Part shown: positions 45,935 to 55,550 of the stretch, one piece after another
Position numbering within the stretch: the stretch's first letter is position 1
Layout of the letters: every line of letters starts with the position of its first letter
Origin: Heterohyrax brucei
Taxonomy: Eukaryota; Chordata; Mammalia; Hyracoidea; Procaviidae
NCBI GenBank assembly: GCA_028571685.1
Contig: CM053142.1
Location: 123,310,796 to 123,374,795, forward strand
Direction of reading: 5' to 3'
DNA: 64,000 nucleotides
The notes under the pieces: model-generated
Database searches by the model: none
Seen by the model: only the letters and a program-made list of their open reading frames with translations
Told to the model about the DNA's origin: nothing
Program-made: the position numbers and the translations under genes

Positions 45935-46107
45935 AATTCATACCTATTACGATGGCTAAAATTTAAAAAAAAGTGACAATACCAATTTCTGGAAAGATAT
46001 GGAACAACTAGAATACTCATACACTCTTGGTTGGGGCTTAATACTTCCACTTTATATAGAAGTTTGGCAGTTATTTATTAAGTTAAATATATATATGTAT
46101 ATATATA
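45935..46107 (+). mobile_element. Old L1 3' region, part 1
   Basis: 'tattacgatggctaaaattt', 'tggaaagatatggaacaact' and 'agaatactcatacactcttg' match the C-terminal ORF2 region of old L1s. It continues at 46667 after the mariner insertion. Confidence 0.65.
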
Positions 46108-46664
46108 TGAGGTTTGACAATTAAGTCTGTGAGTGTAATCGTTCTAAGTGCGACATACCTCACTGCTGAATATCACTATGGTCACCTTCAAAGTAAGCCC
46201 CCTGAGAAGCTATGCACCAATGCCAGCGCCTAGCCTACCCTGCAGAGCAATTTTGGAACTCTTTCTGTAGTGGCCATTGTGCACAGTGGCAAGGTGACAA
46301 GTTCACAACTTAATTGTCTAGTTGTCTGTGAGGGAGATTTGACTAGTAAACAAATAACTGTTTGGGAACACCCTCCCTACTCACCTGATCTGGCCCCCAC
46401 TGGCTTATTTCTGTACACAAAGATAAAGGAAATATTGAAAGGAAGGTATTTTGATGACATTTAAGACATTAAGGTTACTATGACAACAATTCTGATGGCC
46501 ATTCCAGAAAGAGCTCCAAAACTGCTTTGAAGGCTGAACAATGCACTGGCATCGGTACATAGCTTCCTAAGGGAAGTACTTTGAAGGTGACCACAGTAAT
46601 ATTCAGCAATGAGGCATGTAGCACTTTTTCCAGCGTAAGTTCAAGAACAGATTGTCAGTCCTTG
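46108..46664 (+). mobile_element. Internally deleted, foldback mariner transposon
   Basis: A 557-bp Tc1/mariner derivative flanked by TA dinucleotides (46106-46107 and 46665-46666). The right part encodes the transposase C-terminus in the sense direction: a frame at 46270-46464 with HPPYSPDLAP holds the third acidic residue of the DDE/D catalytic triad, followed by degraded sequence. The left roughly 175 bp are an inverted copy of the right roughly 175 bp, including the C-terminal coding sequence, so the termini form inverted repeats far longer than the usual roughly 30 bp of mariners. It lacks the N-terminal domain and first two catalytic positions. It is nonautonomous and sits inside an old L1. 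Confidence 0.88.
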
Positions 46665-46666
46665 TA

Positions 46667-47200
46667 TAGCATATGACTCAGCAATTCTACTAACCCCTTA
46701 GAATTAAAACTTACATCTGCAAACCAACATGTATGCAAATGTTCATAGCAGCTTTACTCAAAGCAGTCAAATTCCGAAAAGAGCTCAAATGCTCATTAAT
46801 ACTTAAATTCGTAAATAAGTTATGACATATTTATGCAAGAGATACCTAACAAGTAGTAAAATAAATAATTGTTATACATACACTAACCTGGATAAATTTT
46901 AAAATAAATAGGATTTGTGAAAGAACCTGAACACACAAAAGTATACGTATGGTATGATTCCATTTCGATGAAGCTGTGAAACAAGCAAACAAAAAAATGA
47001 ATAGTGACAGGTTACATCAGTGCTGGCTTGAGTGTAGGGATGTGAAGTCTGAGTACAGAGAGACACAAATAAACTTTCTATTTCTTGATTTTGGTAATGA
47101 TTAAATGAGCACACATTTCTCAAAACTTGTCAAACTATACATTTAATATGTATTTTACCAACATTTAAGCTGTACCTGAATAAAGTTGATTTTTTAAAAT
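46667..47200 (+). mobile_element. Old L1 3' end, part 2
   Basis: This continues the L1 interrupted by the mariner: 'tgactcagcaattctactaa', 'tgttcatagcagctttactc' and 'tggtatgattccatttcgat'. It ends in AATAAAGTTGATTTTTT around 47180. Confidence 0.7.
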
Positions 47201-47284
47201 GCAGTTTGTGAATTTTCTACAAAGACGATCAATATTCTGATTGGTAATACCATTTAAATGTTTTTCACAGAGCACTACTTAAAA

Positions 47285-47650
47285 AGTGTCTACCTCCTTA
47301 AGGCCTTTGAATTTGCTGTTTTTCTTTGCCTAGAAAGTTCTTTCCAAAACAATCATCAATAGTCACACATTTGCTTCTTTGAGTTAGTTCTCTTCTTAAT
47401 GTCTTCATATTAAGTCACCTTCTGATGCTGTCTGACACAGTCCACCTTTTCCCTACTCTCTATCTTTCTCTATCCCTACATCTACTTGATTCTTCTTTAT
47501 AGCACTTGTAGCTCCTGACACAGTATCACTGTACTTATTTGTTTACTTTCTGCCTTCTTCCTTTGCTTTATAAGGGCAGATACTTTGTTTCATTCACATA
47601 TGTATCCTAAGAGCCCCAAACAGTCTCACCTACTAGGTACTCGGTATATA
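47285..47650. mobile_element. L2-like LINE fragment
   Basis: The order 'tttgcctagaaagttctttc', 'ttaagtcaccttctgatgct' and 'agggcagatactttgtttca' follows the mammalian L2 3' region, as at 31640-32050. It is diverged and noncoding. Confidence 0.5.
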
Positions 47651-48464
47651 TATATTAGCAAGTAAGAATGCAGTGGCAAAACTGTATATAGAGTAGTCAA
47701 CAAAGAAAGTCTGATGTCAAGGTCTATTGTGAGAAGACTGGTTAAAGTTAAAATAGAGGCAATAGAGTTAAAAGTATAGAAGAATATAGCAGTAGTCTTT
47801 AGTTGCAAATTACAACTACCTAGAGAGCTTTTAAATAAAACACTACTAGTAACCAGATTTCACCACCAGATAATGTAATTTAATTGATCTGAAGTGGGTT
47901 CAGACGTTAATTTTTAAAATCTCTCCAGTTTTTACAATGAGCAGCCAGTCATATAGAAGAATAATTTACCCTGTGTCTCTGACTTTTTTGTTGAGGCATC
48001 TCTTCAATATCCCTAATAGGCCCCAAACTAAGGCCATCTTCTCAGCTTCAAATATCAACACTCACAGGCAAGTGGCAGGGTAGACTTATGATTCTGGGCA
48101 TTTATATAGGTAACCCACATCTGTTAGTGTACATGTATGTATCATGTGTGTGTGTACACACATATGTGCACCTTGAAAATTTAACTTATGCTTTGGGGGG
48201 TATTCAGACAGACCTATAGTTACGCAATTGAATAACTTATTTAATAATTTAGCCAAATTCTGTGCTATTCATTTGGTTTCTATGGCTTAAGACTCTGACT
48301 GTTTACCTACTGTAAAAAGTAGGCTCCCTTCTCAGCTGGAACTCTAAAATAAATGCCAGGTATGGAAATGGCATCAGGTCTAGACTGCAAGATGTCTAGT
48401 GTTTAAGAAAGTTTCTTATGTAATCTCCTGGTCAAGAGACCAATAAAATGGTCCAAAATAAAAT
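47651..48464. other. Unassigned sequence
   Basis: No gene or clear repeat is seen. A TGTG/ACAC short run lies near 48140-48160. Confidence 0.4.
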
Positions 48465-49969
48465 TACAACATTGCAAAAATGTCTATTTTACCCAAAGCA
48501 ATCAACTCATATAATGCAATCTCAATGCAAATTCCAGTGACGTTTTTTAACGAGATGGAGAAACAAATCACTGACTTTGTTTGGAAAGGGAAGAAACCTC
48601 GGATAAGTAAAGCACTACTGAAGAAGAACACACTGAGAGGCCTCTCACTACCTGGCTTTAGAACCTATCACACTGCCACAGTTGTCAAAATAGCCTGGCA
48701 CCGGTACAAAAAGAGACAGACCAATGGAGCAGAGTTAAGACCCCAGAGATGCCACCATCCTCCTATGAACAACTGATACTTGACAAAGGCCCCAAGATTT
48801 TAAACTGGGATAAGAACAGTCTCTTTAACACATGGTGCTGGCAAAATTGTATATCCATCTGCAATAAAGTGAAACAAGACCGATATCTCACACCTTATAC
48901 AAAAACCAACTCAAATTGGATAAAATACCAAAATATAAAATTTAAAACAATAAAGTTCAGCCAAGATAAAATAGGATCAACAATGGAAGTTTTAATACAC
49001 AATGTAGACAAACTTCAAAATCTGACAAACAAATCATAATCAACAAAAGAGAAAACAGATAAATGGGAACTACTAAGAATCAAACACTTTTGCTTATCCA
49101 AAGACTTCATCAAAATAATTAAAATACCATCTACAGAATGGGAAAAAAATATTTGGCAACTGTATGCAGACCAACATCTGATCTCCATAATCTATAAGGT
49201 ATTACAAAATACCAGCAAGAAAAGGATGAATAATCCAATTAAGCAATGGGTGAAGGCGATAGACAGACACTTCTCTAAAGAGGAGATCCAGGCAGCTGAG
49301 AGACACACGCAGAATTGCTCACAATCCTTAGCTATTAAAGAAATTCAAATCAAAACTACAATGAGATGTCATGTCACCCCAACAAGGTTGGCTATGATCC
49401 AAAAATCACAAAACAACAAATGCTGGAGAGGCTGTGGAGAAATTAGAACCCTCCTGTACCACTGGTGAGATTGCAAAATGGTACAACCTCTTTGGAAAGC
49501 AATCCGACACTTTCTTAGAAAACTGGAAATAGATATCCCATTTGATCCTATAATTCTACTGCTTGGAATTTATCCTTCAGAAACAAAGGTTGTCACATAG
49601 ACACATGTACATGAATGTTTGTTGAGGCATAGTCAGTCCACAATAGCAAAAAGTTGAAATCAAACCCGATGCCCATCAACAGATGAATGAATAAGCAAAC
49701 TGTGGTACATATACTCAATGGAACACTACGCTATGATAAAAAAAAAAGTGAAAATTTTAGAAAACGTAACATGGTCTTGTTTGGAAGAGATCAATGCTGA
49801 GTGAAGTCAGTTAGTGTCAAAAGGACAAATTTTGTATGATACTCTGTTATAAGGACTTAACAAGAGAATTATCCACAGAAGAAAATGGCTGTGTTAGCTA
49901 CATAAGTCAGGGGGGGTGGCGGGTGCTGAGGGTTTATCATAGATGAGATAATTGATAGATGTTAGAAAT
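48465..49969 (+). mobile_element. L1 3' half (ORF2 C-terminal part), split copy part 1
   Basis: It aligns well with the full-length L1 from about 40.98 kb onward. The frames at 48480-48776, 48749-49039 and 49226-49468 encode successive ORF2 C-terminal segments (for example [20 protein letters not shown] and WCWQNCISICNK), separated by frameshifts and stops. A shortened G-rich tract is at 49911-49935. L1 similarity stops near 49965 and resumes in the 3' UTR at 50935. Confidence 0.9.
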
Positions 49970-50447
49970 TTTATTCTTTTACTGTAATTAATAAGGATAA
50001 AATTTAAAAAGTCAATAAAATCAAACACACAGGTTTGGCAAGCATGATGACAAACTGAAACTAAAGAGATACCCTGAATGCTATGATGTGGATAATAATC
50101 TTAGCTCACAACTGCTGCATTGTTGTGTATGGAGTAGAGCTACCATTCTTACTGCTGTATTTACTAGACATGATAAGATAGCTTTGAAATTATAGTAGTG
50201 CTATTTAATAGACGCTAGTTTGTTCTGCAAACCTTCATCTAAAGTATAACTGAAACTCATCATGTAATTATTTAGTTTACATAGTACCACATACATTTGG
50301 GACTAATTTATTTTTAAAATATGAATAATCAGACTGTTTTAGGCAACTTTACTCTTTACTCCTTGGTTTACATTATTTAGAATCCACTTAGGTCAGTGGG
50401 TATTGCAAACAAAGTCTTAATAAAATGAGTCAAAAAAAAAAAAAAAG
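49970..50447 (+). other. Polyadenylated non-L1 segment inside the split L1
   Basis: This segment does not match the L1. It ends in AATAAAATGAGTC followed by a run of about 15 A's (50433-50447), the form of a retrotransposed mRNA 3' end. No open frame is present. It may be a 5'-truncated processed copy or 3' UTR of an unidentified transcript. No target-site duplication could be recognised. Confidence 0.45.
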
Positions 50448-50662
50448 CCTCTCATCTTATTATACAAAATAATTTGAATATTCCTTAACAGTAGATATAA
50501 ACTTGACTAAAAGTTAGGAATCATTTTTTTATTATAATTGCAAAACAACTTAGCTTCCAAAGCATATATATTCAGGGGTAGTTTTCCACTGTAGCATGAA
50601 TACACTTTTAAAAATGGAAACATCCCTTCCCAATAGGAAAGTGCAGGAGCACACACATGCGT

Positions 50663-50702
<40 letters not shown>

Positions 50703-50934
50703 ATTGTAGGGTATTGTCTTATGTTTTAAGGTACGTAATAAAATATGTATAAAGCACAATAAAATACAAAAGATATTTGAACTGGATCATCAAATATTAG
50801 AAGAGATACAACAGGAAGATACAGTAAAGGACAGTATGAAAATAAGGATTCAACAATAGTAAAATAACCAAATTTACTCGTTTAAATATACCTAGTGCAG
50901 AAGTTATTTAAAACGTGGTTATAGCGCTCACAAA
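50448..50934. other. Unassigned sequence containing a CA repeat
   Basis: Anonymous AT-rich sequence around the CA microsatellite. It interrupts the L1 3' UTR homology, which resumes at 50935. Confidence 0.4.
50664..50700. repeat. CA microsatellite
   Basis: An uninterrupted (CA)18 tract preceded by ACACACATGCGTG. The Cys/Val-rich minus frames over it are artefacts. Confidence 0.97.
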
Positions 50935-51345
50935 GTTGAGTTCCAGTGGCATACTAGAATAAGAAGGGGTGCACCCAAAGAGCTCTACTAAGAGACTGCA
51001 ATGGATGGTCCAAAGGCCTGGGGGTTCCCCTGAGAATATGTCCCCTAGACCTGATGCTGCTCCTGATCATAAATCATTACTGAGGTCAACTTCTTGGACA
51101 GGAATTGATTGGACTTGATAACACAGAGTGACCACATCATGTGTGCACTTTATGGTTCGATGCATCTATAGAATGTTGTTCTACTGGCCTCTTAATGGGA
51201 GATTGTCAAGAGGATACGACTTGTATAGAACAGAAAGGAGGAGTGTGTTACCATCAGGTAAAGAGAGCAGTAGGAGCTGCACATAGATGGGCATTCAAAT
51301 TTAAACTAGATTGTATGCTTTCATTCAATCACAATAAATAAATAA
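50935..51345 (+). mobile_element. L1 3' UTR end, split copy part 2
   Basis: It matches the last roughly 430 bp of the full-length L1 3' UTR: 'aagaaggggtgcacc', 'gcactttatggttcgatgca' and 'gcattcaaatttaaactaga'. It ends in 'attcaatcacaataaataaa'. About 440 bp of 3' UTR between the two parts is missing, so the pieces are related by deletion plus insertion or are two separate L1s. Confidence 0.85.
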
Positions 51346-51439
51346 ATATTTTAAAAAATAATTTTCAAGATAAAAAGCATGGTTATATTTTTGAACAGTG
51401 TCTTTACAACAATGCTGTGTGTAAATATGTGTATATTTA

Positions 51440-51850
51440 CATACATATGCAGAGAGAGAGAAAATGGCTCACACAGGCATAGAGGCCCTAAAGTCCCAAG
51501 TTAGTGGGTCAGGCTGTAGGCTTTCCTAGATTTCTAACCACAAGTGATTGCAAATCCAAGAATTGGAGGTCTAGTTTGCTAGCTCAGGTCCCAAGAACTG
51601 GAGGTCAAACAAACAGAAGCCAGCTGTAGGATCCAGAACAAGCAAAAGCAAGCAAGCCCTACCAAAAAATCTACCTGTATTTGATACAGGCCACACATCT
51701 AATGAAATTCTCTTTCAACTTGTATCTTACCATGGGTCTCATTATGGAGGTGATTAGATCAATAAAAAGCTCCCAAACTGCATCTCAACTTCCAAACAAC
51801 TGAAAATCATGGACCACCCAAATCGACACACAACTGTAACCATCACACCC
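51440..51850. mobile_element. Possible LTR fragment
   Basis: Modules such as 'tcatagaggccctaaagtcc' equivalents (51478-51500), 'cccaagaactggaggtcaaa' and 'tttgatacaggccacacatc' recall LTR sequences with internal direct repeats of the form 'aagaayTGGAGGTC'. The ends are not clear, and I cannot name a family. Confidence 0.35.
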
Positions 51851-52524
51851 GTTTACAAAGAATGTTTAGGCAGCAAGCTGTTATTGAGAATAAAAAGAAA
51901 ACTGAAGAACATACTAGAGTTGAAGGAGAGTACCTAAAAGAGGAAGGCATGGAAAAAGAACCTTGTCCTGAGACTGGGGTTTAGACCTAGTGATTAGAGA
52001 GGATGTGGGTAAAGGTAAGTGAATGGTGAAGAAATTCAGTACATTGCCCTGAGCCTGACCTAGTCCTCTACAGTCAGTGGCTTGAGGCTGGCTGGCAGGG
52101 AGTCGTTTTCTGGATGACAATGAAACTCACTGGGAAGCTTCCAAGGCAGAGTGCTAATGAACTCCCTGGGAAGCTGGCTGAGCTCCCACAGAACTCACCA
52201 CGAGCTACAAGGTGGAAACCAGGTAGCTATTCAAGTAGCTACCCATAGGGAAGAAAGAAGAATATAGACGTGTGGAGGGATGGAAGAGAGATGATGAAGA
52301 AATCACAGGAAAGATCCCCATGTGCCAGGGAGCCGCTTGAGGAATTTGTAGTGTAGCTGCCTCGGCGACGCTTCCACTGCAGGCCAGCCTAGCATCACGA
52401 GGGCCAGCAGGCACTGCGCTCTGGAAACAGGAAGGCAATTCTCTTCCTTCAGGAGTGTCCCTCTCTTGCCCTCTGCTGGCACAGTTTAAGATTGTGCCAG
52501 CTAGCAAGTGAGAAACAAGTGTCA
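51851..52524. other. Unassigned, moderately GC-rich sequence
   Basis: Slightly more GC-rich than its surroundings. Minus-strand frames of 68 and 106 codons (51914-52120, 52205-52525) have no recognisable domain, and no splice structure is apparent. Confidence 0.4.
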
Positions 52525-52695
52525 CAAAACCAAAGAAACCAAGCCCATTGTTATGAGCTGATTCCTACTCACCGTGACTCTACTGAACAGAGTAGAACTG
52601 CCTCATAGGGTTTGTAAGATGTGGCTAGTGGATTCAAACCATTGCCTTTTTGGTTAGCAGATAGACTCTTAGCCGCTGTATCACCTAGGCTTCTC
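52525..52695 (-). mobile_element. AfroSINE, antisense
   Basis: The plus strand begins 'aaccaaagaaaccaagccca'. The tail ('gagctgattcctactcaccg'), the body ('agagtagaactgcctcatag') and the head ('tttggttagcagatagactc') follow. It is nearly full length. Confidence 0.88.
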
Positions 52696-52708
52696 ACCAT
52701 CATAAGCA

Positions 52709-52838
52709 GGACCCCATATCCATTGCCTTCAAGTCAATTCCAACTCCTAGTATTACCATAGGACAGAGTAGAATTCTGCCATAGGGTTTCCGAGGAACAG
52801 TTGTTGGATTGAGACTTTTTGGTTAGCAGTTTATCTCT
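52709..52838 (-). mobile_element. AfroSINE, antisense, head truncated
   Basis: The plus strand shows the tail 'ccttcaagtcaattccaact' and the body 'catagggtttccgaggaaca'. The head breaks at 'cagtttatctcttagggtaa' where the next SINE joins. Either the next SINE inserted here or the two recombined. Confidence 0.8.
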
Positions 52839-52987
52839 TAGGGTAAAACTGCCCTATAGGGTTTCCAAGGCTATAACCTTGATGGAGGCAGACTGCTATA
52901 TCATTTTCCCACGGAGTGGCGGGTAGGTTTGAACCACTGACCTTTTGGTTAGCAGCCAAGCATTTTAATCACTGTGCATCAGGGCTC
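52839..52987 (-). mobile_element. AfroSINE long subtype, antisense, tail truncated
   Basis: It joins directly to the previous copy and starts within the body ('actgccctatagggtttcca'). The long-subtype module 'gctataaccttgatggaggc' and the head 'ttttggttagcagccaagca' follow. The tail is absent, which is unexpected for target-primed insertion and suggests recombination between two copies. Confidence 0.8.
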
Positions 52988-53177
52988 CTCACAAACAGGA
53001 CAGCAAAGGATCAATTCATAGCTGATGGGTAGCTGATATCAGCACACACTGCAATGTCTAATACTGTTCATATCAGTCACCAAAGTTTGCAGGTCTATTC
53101 TTGAACAGATCCCTGTGTTCCAAGGCATTCCATAATAAATTTTGATTAAAAAAATTGTTATAAGCTAACTGTATCTA

Positions 53178-53384
53178 AAAAAACAGTTGCCATGGAGTCG
53201 ATTACAATTCACAATGACTCCAAATGTGTCAGATTAGAATTGAGCTCTATAGCATCTAAAGGGGCTGATTTGCTTTTTAGAAGTAGATTTCCAGAGCTTT
53301 CTTCCAAAGTGCCTCTAGGCAGACTTGTGCCAGCAGCCTTTCAGTTAGCAGATAAGCACTTCATATTTGTACCACCAAGGAAGC
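53178..53384 (-). mobile_element. AfroSINE long subtype, antisense
   Basis: The plus strand shows the tail 'tgccatggagtcgattacaa', a diverged body and long-subtype region, and the head 'tttcagttagcagataagca'. The 88-codon plus frame at 53192-53458 lies mostly within it and is not a gene. Confidence 0.75.
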
Positions 53385-53553
53385 ACAAATTATGTCTAGA
53401 GTTTACTTTTCCTTCAGGATCAGTGTCTAAGAAACATAAAAATCCAGAACATCAGTAGCCTTCCAAAAACATCAGTGAAAATGACCATCTCATTTAATAC
53501 TAATTAATATTTCTTGAATACTTTGAAGATAAAAATGAGTGCATAATTAGTAC

Positions 53554-53591
53554 CCCCAAAAAACAGTGCCATCAAGTCAGATCTGACTCAT
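53554..53591 (+). mobile_element. Tail-only RTE/AfroSINE micro-insertion D
   Basis: The block starts CCCCAAAAAACAGTGCC, contains the tail hairpin AAGTCAGATCTGACTC and ends at ACTCAT, the same boundary as blocks A-C. The flanks agtac (53549-53553) and gtac (53592-53595) suggest a 4-5 bp target duplication. Its leader is the usual AfroSINE type rather than the CCAGCCAAG type. Confidence 0.5.
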
Positions 53592-53728
53592 GTACTTCCG
53601 TTATTATGTAAGTATCAATGTGTTATTTAAGAATGAATTTAACAAAACTAATAAACTATGCCCAATAGTCACTAAAGCTGTCTCTGTCATTTAGTTTTAT
53701 CAAAATAATTCACTTTCACCTTTAGTAA

Positions 53729-54206
<478 letters not shown>

Positions 54207-54219
54207 GAAAATACATATA

Positions 54220-55249
54220 TAATTCTTATCAAAAAAAATCATCCCTTTTCCACATCCAAAGAATTTAGAGAAAAATTCTTAGTGCAGTAGAACAATCTAA
54301 TGATCTTCAAAAAAAAAAAAAAACTAATTTAGTATAATAATGTTAAAAAAATGTAGATACACTTCTAACTGGAAATGCTGTTTATTAGGTGGACTGAATG
54401 ACTGAGCAAAGAAGTGCTCTCTAAGAGGCTCTGGTAATACTTAAATCTGAATAGCTAGCAATACATAAACATAGACCTTTACGTTCTCTCTGCCAGAAGC
54501 AGTGATTGAAACTAAACAACCTTCAGAGTCACAATAAATAGTCAACCTTTCTAGTAATCTTTCCGTTGAAGTAAATTTAACACCTTTTTTATTAATCATG
54601 TAACACATCTGAACAAATGAACCTACTGACACCATTTGTTTCACAGTTGGCCCATTTGATAAAAGAGAATTATTTCCTTGCTCAGTATTTGAGAGGATAA
54701 TGGAACAAATAATGTTCCAAAGTAATGTACTCTATCTTATTTATAGAGAAATTCTAGCATAAACATGTATAGAAGTATATGGTAAAATATACAGGTTATT
54801 TGTTTGCACTTTGTATAACCATTCAATGTTTTATCACATTGTGTGGTTCTCCATGGTATGTGAACCCTCAGTTAAAAAAAAATAGTATTTGAATCTACAA
54901 CAAATAAAAACTTGGCGATTTACATTTTCCTCACAAAATACAAAGTGCTTTCAAATGTCTGTCTTGTTCCTATTATAAATTTAGCAACCATGTATTCTAT
55001 CAGTGATGCAAACCCAGAGACCAAATGACCTGGAGAACAGGCTTCCACTGCCTGGACCACACTTTCCCCACAATGCAGCCACATGCTTATGTATAACACT
55101 AGTGGTCACAGGTCCCGGTTATCTGTGAGCTGGCTCAGTGAAGCATCTACGACAACGTACATTGTGAAGCTTGACCCACGTATGAAGGTCACTCACAAAG
55201 GTCAGGCCCGCCATGTTCCCTGTCAATGAATAAACTGAGCTTGATTCAC
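54220..55249. other. Unassigned AT-rich sequence
   Basis: A run of about 15 A's lies at 54309-54323 without a recognisable retrocopy in front. Nothing else is identifiable. Confidence 0.4.
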
Positions 55250-55550
55250 AATCGTTGTTGCTGGTTGCCATGGAGTTGATCCCAACTCGCGTTGACTCTG
55301 TGCACAACAAAATGAAATTCTGCCCTGTCCTGCACCGTTCTCATGATTGGGTGAAGATTATATGGATTGAGTCCAGTCTGTCTAAATCTGAAACTCTGTC
55401 AAAGCCTGTTACACATCAAAGCAACACATAAGCCTCTACTGCACAGGCAAGTGGTGGATGTGCGTGAGGTAACTAGGCCAGGAACACAATCAGGTTTCCC
55501 TCACGGAGGGCAGAAATGCTACCACTGAACTACCCGTGTCCCCCATAGAC
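55250..55550 (-). mobile_element. Chimeric SINE: tRNA-Gly head, RTE-derived body and tail
   Basis: Read on the minus strand from 55547, it has a tRNA-Gly-like head: GGGTAGTTCAGTGGTAG is the box-A/D-arm region, and the T-arm region is degraded (GATTGTGTTCCTGGCC). Next is a body with GTGTTGCTTTGATG and a 'cagacTgg' block also found in the BovB 5' UTR at 59690-59790. The end is the BovB 3' terminus: 'ggtgcaggacagggcag', 'tgttgtgcacagagtc' and a tail in CAGCAACAACG. This three-part order indicates a SINE built from a tRNA gene and both ends of an RTE LINE. No functional tRNA remains. Confidence 0.7.

Noticed and set aside
55478-55547. A functional tRNA-Gly gene on the minus strand
   Set aside because: The anticodon stem and T arm are mutated, the acceptor stem does not pair, and the sequence continues into a SINE body.
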